This document shows positions 59,885-64,000 of a DNA stretch of 64,000 nt, in pieces. The notes under the pieces were generated by a model. It searched no databases, was not told the origin of the DNA, and saw nothing but the letters and a program-made list of their open reading frames with translations. The stretch is from contig DEWC01000111.1 in assembly GCA_002363095.1 (NCBI GenBank), positions 1 through 64,000 of the forward strand, in the 5' to 3' direction. This stretch comes from Ruminococcaceae bacterium UBA3220 (GTDB taxonomy: Bacteria > Bacillota > Clostridia > Oscillospirales > Acutalibacteraceae). The position numbers were made by a program, and so were the translations under genes. Positions within the stretch are counted from its first letter, which is position 1. Each line of letters starts with the position of its first letter.

Positions 59885-61317
59885 TGATTAAAACAGACGT
59901 ACTTATTATAGGTGCAGGCGCTGTAGGTTGCGCACTTGCAAGAGAACTTTCAAAATACGATATAAATGTAACAGTGTGCGATAAAAACGATGATGTCGGC
60001 GGTGATGCTTCAAAATCAAACAGTGGACTTTTTTCGACAAGTGCAACTATGCCGGTAGGCACGCTTGAATGTAAACTCCGCACTATTGCCCATAGTATGA
60101 TGATGAATATTTGTAAGGATTTGGACGTCCCGGTCATTGAATGCGGAAGCATAGCGCCTATACTGTATCCCGACCAACTTGAAACGGCAAAAGGACTTAC
60201 AGAAAAGGCATTCTTAAACGGTGTTTATGATTATGAGATTTTGCCGGCGAAAGATATTCTCGAAATGGAGCCGACCTTAAATCCGGAAATTTTGGGCGGT
60301 ATTTACAGCCCTCGGGATAAACAGGCAAATCAGTTTATTTTGGTTTCCGCCATGGCTGAAAATGCGGCTGAAAACGGTGTTCAGTTCATACTTGACTGTA
60401 AAGTTATGGGAATGGATGTTTCAAACGGAAAAATCCATAAAGTACATACCTCAAAAGATGATATTGAGGCAAAATGGGTAATAAATGCCGCGGGACTTTA
60501 TTGTGACGAAATATCTAAAATGGTTGACGAATGTGACTTTACCGTGCATCCGCGAAAAGGCGAGTTTTATGTGTTCTCGCACGATACTCCCGTAAAGGTT
60601 TCGCATATTATATCTTCTGTGCCAAGTCCTAAAACAAGGGGCGTCCTTGTTATACCGACGGTTGATAACAATATGCTTGTAGGGCCTACTGCTGACGATG
60701 TTGAAGACAAAACTGATAAAAAAACAACTTCGGAAGGATTGGCAAGTATAAAAGCCCAAGCACTTAAAATGGTGCCGGGGTTGCATTTTGAAGATACCAT
60801 CACACAATTTGTCGGAGTTCGTCCGGCAAGAATTCCGGAAGGATATGATATTCGTTTCTCGGAGAAGGTAAAAGGTTTTATAGGTATATCCGGTGTTCGT
60901 TCTACCGGTCTTACGGCAAGCGTAGGTATTGCAGGATATGTTGTTCATGGAATGAAAGAAGCAGGACTTGAACTCAATCGCAAGGTTGGCTGGAAACGTA
61001 CAAGAAAGGGTATAATACGCTTTGCCGATAAAACAAACGAAGAAAAAGATGCGCTTATTAAGAACGATCCGTTATACGGAAAGATAGTCTGCCGTTGTGA
61101 GCAGGTAACCGAAAGCGAGATTTTACAGGCAATACACCGCCCCGTAGGCGCAAAAACATTAGATGCAGTTAAACGCCGTGTTCGTGCCGGTATGGGGCGC
61201 TGTCAGAGTGGCTTTTGCAGTCCAATAGTTATTGAGATTATCGCGAGGGAGCTTGGAATTCCTGAAGAAGATGTAAGAAAACGTGGCGAGAAGGCGTTTA
61301 TGCTTGACAAACAGTGA
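59884..61317 (+). CDS. Glycerol-3-phosphate-dehydrogenase-like FAD oxidoreductase with BFD [2Fe-2S] domain
   Basis: A 477-residue protein with a DAO-type FAD domain (TDVLIIGAGAVGCALARELS at the start; GRPxRxPxGYDIRF-like end of the barrel: GVRPARIPEGYDIRF) and a C-terminal BFD-like domain with CRCEQVTESEI and MGRCQSGFC, four Cys for a [2Fe-2S] cluster. This is the GlpA layout of anaerobes and oxidises glycerol-3-phosphate or a similar 2-hydroxy acid. ATG 59884 is preferred to GTG 59881 on spacing. glpK and glpF are absent nearby, so the substrate is open. Confidence 0.9.
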   Translation: MIKTDVLIIGAGAVGCALARELSKYDINVTVCDKNDDVGGDASKSNSGLFSTSATMPVGTLECKLRTIAHSMMMNICKDLDVPVIECGSIAPILYPDQLETAKGLTEKAFLNGVYDYEILPAKDILEMEPTLNPEILGGIYSPRDKQANQFILVSAMAENAAENGVQFILDCKVMGMDVSNGKIHKVHTSKDDIEAKWVINAAGLYCDEISKMVDECDFTVHPRKGEFYVFSHDTPVKVSHIISSVPSPKTRGVLVIPTVDNNMLVGPTADDVEDKTDKKTTSEGLASIKAQALKMVPGLHFEDTITQFVGVRPARIPEGYDIRFSEKVKGFIGISGVRSTGLTASVGIAGYVVHGMKEAGLELNRKVGWKRTRKGIIRFADKTNEEKDALIKNDPLYGKIVCRCEQVTESEILQAIHRPVGAKTLDAVKRRVRAGMGRCQSGFCSPIVIEIIARELGIPEEDVRKRGEKAFMLDKQ

Positions 61318-61352
61318 AAAATGCTATCGTAGATTTTCTACGATAGCATTTT
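61318..61352 (+). terminator. Terminator after the FAD-oxidoreductase operon
   Basis: ATGCTATCGTAGA (61321-61333), loop TTT, TCTACGATAGCAT (61337-61349), flanked by AAA and TTTTT: about 16 perfect pairs. Confidence 0.95.
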
Positions 61353-61560
61353 TCTGTTCGTATCAGAATTCCGAAAAATCCTTTTTGTTCTGACTGATTT
61401 GATTGAGAATACTTTCCATTGTTATTATACGCAGATTATTCCTTTTCTATCGTATAACGAAGCGAGTTAGAATCTCCGTATAAAATCGGTACGGAAACCC
61501 CTGCGAACATCGCGCCGCTCCTCTAAACGATTTATCAAATTCCTTAATATAACAAACTGT

Positions 61561-61663
61561 TTCCGGGTCAAGAGCCCGCAAGGATAAAATATTGTAATTC
61601 AAATGAAAAAAGCCCTCGGCGCAAAAGCACCGAGAACTTTTTTGGTCCGAGTGACAAGACTTG
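61561..61663 (-). repeat. 103-bp direct repeat, copy 1, ending in a 21-nt tRNA-Pro 3' fragment
   Basis: It matches 61974-62076 with four differences in 103 bases. On the minus strand it holds the last 21 bases of tRNA-Pro including CCA (61643-61663), a terminator hairpin (CTCGGCGC 61615-61622 with GCACCGAG 61627-61634, AAAA loop), and downstream sequence. The 5' part of the tRNA is absent, so it is a remnant. The 200 bases from 61353 to 61560 hold no gene that I can support. Confidence 0.85.
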
Positions 61664-61782
61664 CCCGGCGAAACTGTTTTGCCGGCACGAACGCGGGCTT
61701 TGCAACCGTCCACCGGAAGGTCGCAATTTTGCTGTCGCAAAACCGCCCTTTTCAAGTCTTGTCATACACTGCAAGCAACAAG

Positions 61783-61855
61783 AAATCCCGCCTCACCGCA
61801 AAAGCGGTAAAGCGGGATTTGGTCCGAGTGACAAGACCCCGACTTGCGGCCTCTT
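61783..61855 (-). pseudogene. tRNA-Pro 3' fragment (middle copy) with its own terminator
   Basis: On the minus strand, 61855-61820 is the last 36 bases of tRNA-Pro with four changed bases in the T-loop, then the terminator AAATCCCGC (61783-61791) / GCGGGATTT (61812-61820) with inner ACCGC / GCGGT. A 14-nt piece of the same T-arm is found in the opposite sense at 61751-61764. It cannot fold into a tRNA. Confidence 0.75.
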
Positions 61856-61933
61856 TCGTCTGCTTCGCATACTATCGGCTCGACGACCGCAAAGGTTCCC
61901 TTTGCAGTACCCGTCTGCGCCCCTTTTTGCTGA

Positions 61934-61956
61934 AAAAATGCCATTCAGGCATTTTT
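61934..61956. terminator. Terminator-like hairpin within the tRNA-Pro debris
   Basis: AAAAATGCC (61934-61942), loop ATTCA, GGCATTTTT (61948-61956). No gene is attached to it now; it may be left over from lost DNA. Confidence 0.6.
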
Positions 61957-61973
61957 CCTTAACGCAAAAACCC

Positions 61974-62076
61974 TTCCGGGTCAAGAGCCCGCAAGGATAA
62001 AACATTGTGATTCGAATGAAAAAAGCCCTCGGTGCAAAAGCACCGAGAACTTTTTTGGTCCGAGTGACAAGACTTG
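61974..62076 (-). repeat. 103-bp direct repeat, copy 2 (overlaps the intact tRNA-Pro 3' end)
   Basis: The partner of 61561-61663. On the minus strand it runs from within the T-arm of the intact tRNA-Pro through the terminator CTCGGTGC (62028-62035), AAAA, GCACCGAG (62040-62047) with flanking A and T runs, into 50 bases of downstream sequence. Confidence 0.85.
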
Positions 62077-62131
62077 AACTTGCGGCCTCTTGACCCCCAG
62101 TCAAGCGCGCTACCAGCTGCGCCACACCCGG
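62056..62131 (-). tRNA. tRNA-Pro, anticodon GGG
   Basis: A 76-nt tRNA including an encoded CCA (62058-62056). Acceptor stem CCGGGTG (62131-62125) with CACTCGG (62066-62060) has one G-T pair; the D-arm is GCGCAGCTGGTAGCGC; the anticodon stem-loop CTTGA-CTGGGGG-TCAAG gives anticodon GGG; T-arm GCAAG-TTCAAGT-CTTGT. The discriminator is A. It reads CCC and CCU codons. The terminator at 62028-62047 follows. Confidence 0.95.
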
Positions 62132-62175
62132 AAATGTGAAGATATGCCGAAAAGCGCATATCTTATATGCGAAAA

Positions 62176-62439
62176 TTAATCTTCAAAGCCGGAATTTACG
62201 AGATTTACAAGGCCTTCGAGCGCCTCTTTTTCGTCGCTTCCGTCAACAATGATCTTGATTGTGGTACCGCCGACGATACCAAGAGAAAGAACGCCTAAAA
62301 GGCTCTTTGCATTGACCTTGCGCTCATCCTTTTCAACCCAGATAGAAGACTTGAATTCGTTTGCTTTCTGAATAAAAAAGGTTGCGGGGCGAGCATGTAA
62401 GCCTACCTGATTTTTTATGGTAACTTCTTTAACGCACAT
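62176..62439 (-). CDS. ptsH: Phosphocarrier protein HPr
   Basis: An 87-residue HPr. The active-site His15 (GLHARPATFF) takes phosphate from enzyme I for the PTS; the regulatory Ser46 (NAKSLLGVLSLG) is present, so HprK can form P-Ser-HPr for CcpA-type catabolite repression. Because His15 is intact it is not the Crh paralogue. AAGGAGAA precedes the ATG. ptsI is not adjacent, which differs from Bacillus. Confidence 0.95.
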   Translation of the reverse strand: MCVKEVTIKNQVGLHARPATFFIQKANEFKSSIWVEKDERKVNAKSLLGVLSLGIVGGTTIKIIVDGSDEKEALEGLVNLVNSGFED

Positions 62440-62482
62440 AAAAATTCTCCTTCAAAGACACCGCGAAGATTTTACATTTATC

Positions 62483-62510
62483 ATTATACCACAATAAATG
62501 AAATCGTCAA
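62483..62510 (-). promoter_or_regulatory. Promoter of the HPr gene
   Basis: Minus strand: TTGACG (62510-62505), 16 nt, TATAAT (62488-62483) with TGG just before the -10. Confidence 0.75.
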
Positions 62511-62596
62511 TATTTTGTGAAAAAGTTCTAAAATTTTTCCAACAATTGACTGCTTGATAGGGTCGTATTTGGTCAAAATTACGAATATGAATGCCG

Positions 62597-63316
62597 TTAG
62601 CCGTCAAGAAGCTTTATGTCGTTTTTATCGAGTTTGATTTTTTCGAACATTTCGGGTCGGCGTTGTTTTGTTATAATAAGAGACTGTTTGCGCTTCCATT
62701 TTGCAATTTCGGCGTGATTGCCCGAAAGAAGCGTTTCGGGTACGGTTTTTTCGTGCCAAACGGCAGGCCGTGTATACTGCGGATGCTCGAGAAGACCTGC
62801 GAAATGGCTTTCTTCCTCAAAGCAGAGGTCGTCTGATAAAACACCCGGTAACATCCGGCAGACAGCGTCGGCAAGGCACAGCGCAGGGAGTTCACCCCCG
62901 GTCAGGACATAATCGCCGATGGACACTTCCTCGTCGACTATTTCCTCTATAACGCGCTCGTCAATGCCCTCGTAATGACCGCATAGAAGCACTATCCTAT
63001 CGAGTTTTGAAAGTTCAACGACCCTTTGCTGCGTAAGTGTTTTACCTTTTGGGGACATATAGATAAGATGAGGCTTGGGCTCGTTTTCCGAAAAGAGACT
63101 TTTATAACAGTTATAAATCGGGTCTGCCGCCATAATCATACCCATGCCGCCGCCGTAGGGCATATCATCGACCTTGTTATGTTTATTGCCGGCAAAGTCG
63201 CGAATGTTTGTGCAAACGATTTCGACCTTTCCCGATTTTCTTGCTCTTCCGATAATGCTTTCCGACATAACGGTATCACACATTTCGGGGAAGAGGGTCA
63301 TAATATCAATTCTCAT
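62597..63316 (-). CDS. trmD: tRNA (guanine-N1)-methyltransferase
   Basis: A 239-residue SPOUT-class enzyme that methylates G37 of tRNAs such as tRNA-Pro(GGG), which lies nearby in this window, to prevent frameshifts. The knotted SAM site is VLLCGHYEGIDERV and SIGDYVLTGGELPAL. ATG 63316 overlaps the end of rimM (11 bases), so they are coupled. In most Firmicutes rplS follows trmD; here the next gene on the strand is HPr. Confidence 0.97.
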   Translation of the reverse strand: MRIDIMTLFPEMCDTVMSESIIGRARKSGKVEIVCTNIRDFAGNKHNKVDDMPYGGGMGMIMAADPIYNCYKSLFSENEPKPHLIYMSPKGKTLTQQRVVELSKLDRIVLLCGHYEGIDERVIEEIVDEEVSIGDYVLTGGELPALCLADAVCRMLPGVLSDDLCFEEESHFAGLLEHPQYTRPAVWHEKTVPETLLSGNHAEIAKWKRKQSLIITKQRRPEMFEKIKLDKNDIKLLDG

Positions 63317-63812
63317 CAAAAATACCCTCCATCGGGTTTATCACAATCTTTCCGTTTTCAATATCCACCGATACAACAACACTTTCGATTGCGGGAATAA
63401 GATATTCCTTTTCGCCCCTTTTAATATGCCAGACATCATTAGCGCCCGTTTTTGAAACATCGCTTAAAACGCCCAAAAGTTCGCCCGATTTTTGGTCGAA
63501 AACCTTTGATGAAAGCAGTTCTTCAATAAAGTATCTGCCTTCGGGGATGTCGGCATCGCTCCGTCTGACCCGTAAAACCTTGTTTCGCAGTTTCTCGGCG
63601 TCCTCGATGGAATTTACATTTTCGAACAGAATTATTGCGATATTGCCGTGTGGCTTTACCGAAATAATATTAAGAGGGGAGTTATCGGGTAAAAAAACGG
63701 TTTTGATATTTGCCAAAAAGTCGGCGTCATCCGACCACGGTTGAAAGCGCACGGCGCCTTTTATTCCGTGGGTGCCGACAATTTTTCCCGCTTCCAGAAA
63801 TTGCTTTATCAA
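63306..63812 (-). CDS. rimM: Ribosome maturation factor RimM
   Basis: A 168-residue protein with an N-terminal RimM barrel (GKIVGTHGIKGAVRFQPW) and a C-terminal PRC barrel (GANDVWHIKRGEKEYLIPAIESVV). It binds S19 and helps 16S 3' domain maturation. The start is TTG 63812, with CTGAGGGGGTT upstream; no ATG fits. It is part of khpA-rimM-trmD. Confidence 0.94.
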   Translation of the reverse strand: MIKQFLEAGKIVGTHGIKGAVRFQPWSDDADFLANIKTVFLPDNSPLNIISVKPHGNIAIILFENVNSIEDAEKLRNKVLRVRRSDADIPEGRYFIEELLSSKVFDQKSGELLGVLSDVSKTGANDVWHIKRGEKEYLIPAIESVVVSVDIENGKIVINPMEGIFDEN

Positions 63813-63828
63813 GATATAACCCCCTCAG

Positions 63829-63858
63829 ATAAACCGATACCCCCAAAGATAGGGGGTA
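63829..63858 (-). promoter_or_regulatory. Competing C-tract / G-tract structure ahead of rimM
   Basis: Minus strand: TACCCCC (63858-63852), loop, GGGGGTA (63844-63838) forms a 7-bp hairpin. A second G5 tract (63833-63829) is the rimM ribosome site. The single C-tract can pair with one or the other. No U-run follows, so it is not a terminator. Confidence 0.4.
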
Positions 63859-63893
63859 AAAACGGTTTTCGTGAAAATACGAACGGTATTTAA

Positions 63894-64000
63894 TTAGTCG
63901 ATTTCAACCATTACCTTCTGTTCGTTGCGGGAAGCGGCGGCGCGCATAACGGTGCGGATAGCCTTGGCAATTCTGCCTTCTTTTCCGATAACGCGGCCCA
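63894..64000 (-). CDS. khpA: KH-domain RNA-binding protein KhpA, C-terminal part
   Basis: The minus-strand frame ending at TAA 63896-63894 reads GRVIGKEGRIAKAIRTVMRAAASRNEQKVMVEID. The GKEG loop is the KH-domain GxxG motif. KhpA with KhpB binds RNA and affects division in Gram-positive bacteria. Its place before rimM-trmD (after ffh-rpsP in other genomes) supports it. The N-terminus lies beyond the window. Confidence 0.93.
   Translation of the reverse strand, partial: GRVIGKEGRIAKAIRTVMRAAASRNEQKVMVEID

Noticed and set aside
61447..62159. Several short open frames across the tRNA-Pro region
   Set aside because: They translate tRNA and terminator repeats, a well-known source of false proteins.

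Overview
The window comes from a spore-forming, low-G+C-to-moderate Firmicute, most probably a gut clostridium of the Oscillospiraceae/Ruminococcaceae type. The grounds are the Firmicutes-style fused S10-spc-alpha ribosomal cluster, the zinc forms of S14, S4, L36 and L24, three sporulation genes (spoIVA, spoIIR, sigG), an HPr with both His15 and Ser46, an acetyl-type MetA, and glycan-degrading enzymes. The taxonomic level below class is inference; no rRNA is present.

Layout. 1-15060 (+): one long collinear run from the end of rpsJ through rplC-D-W-B, rpsS, rplV, rpsC, rplP, rpmC, rpsQ, rplN-X-E, rpsZ, rpsH, rplF-R, rpsE, rpmD, rplO, secY, adk, map, infA, rpmJ, rpsM-K-D, rpoA and rplQ, closed by a strong terminator. 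15200-23850: a lipoprotein, a membrane-anchored tyrosine phosphatase, galactose mutarotase, a DUF4867 protein, luxS, a phosphoribosyltransferase, an SGNH hydrolase, an AbrB/ABC-2 transporter operon, and a class III Fic protein. 23860-27800 (-): a cysK / M20-like peptidase / GH36 alpha-galactosidase operon. 28300-41300: TIM-barrel epimerase, spoIVA preceded by PAP2 and FkbM genes, a heterodimeric ABC exporter, spoIIR preceded by deacetylase-EamA-ispE, then sigG. 41400-44900: metY-metA-amidohydrolase and acpP. 45100-53150: proS, a CdaR-type regulator, ftsE-ftsX and an M23 murein hydrolase (a division/wall-lysis module), VanZ-like, AI-2E-family permease and a coiled-coil protein. 53200-58160 (-): SGNH esterase, GH20 hexosaminidase, sugar isomerase and an AraC regulator. 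58260-61320 (+): a three-gene FAD/Fe-S glycerol-3-phosphate-dehydrogenase-like operon. 61320-62131: a mosaic of tRNA-Pro fragments ending in an intact tRNA-Pro(GGG). 62170-64000 (-): HPr, trmD, rimM and the end of khpA.

The most unusual observation is regulatory. spoIVA and spoIIR, both at the end of minus-strand housekeeping transcription units, share one architecture: a terminator-like hairpin whose 3' arm is the ribosome binding site and whose U-run is the spacer to the ATG. In both, a candidate sporulation promoter (sigma-E-like for spoIVA, a weaker sigma-F-like one for spoIIR) lies so that its -10 element forms the 5' arm and the start point falls in or just after the loop. Read-through RNA would fold, terminate and hide the ribosome site; RNA started by the sporulation sigma factor would lack the 5' arm. 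This would insulate compartment-specific genes from vegetative read-through. It is inference from sequence and needs mapping of 5' ends.

Other points of interest are the tRNA-Pro debris with a 103-bp direct repeat, a 31-bp palindrome repeated on both sides of fic, a dispersed intergenic repeat family with terminal heptamer tracts, a two-state leader candidate before rpoA, and a phosphatase whose wall-binding-like repeats appear to lie in the cytoplasm. No CRISPR array, complete insertion sequence or prophage was seen.
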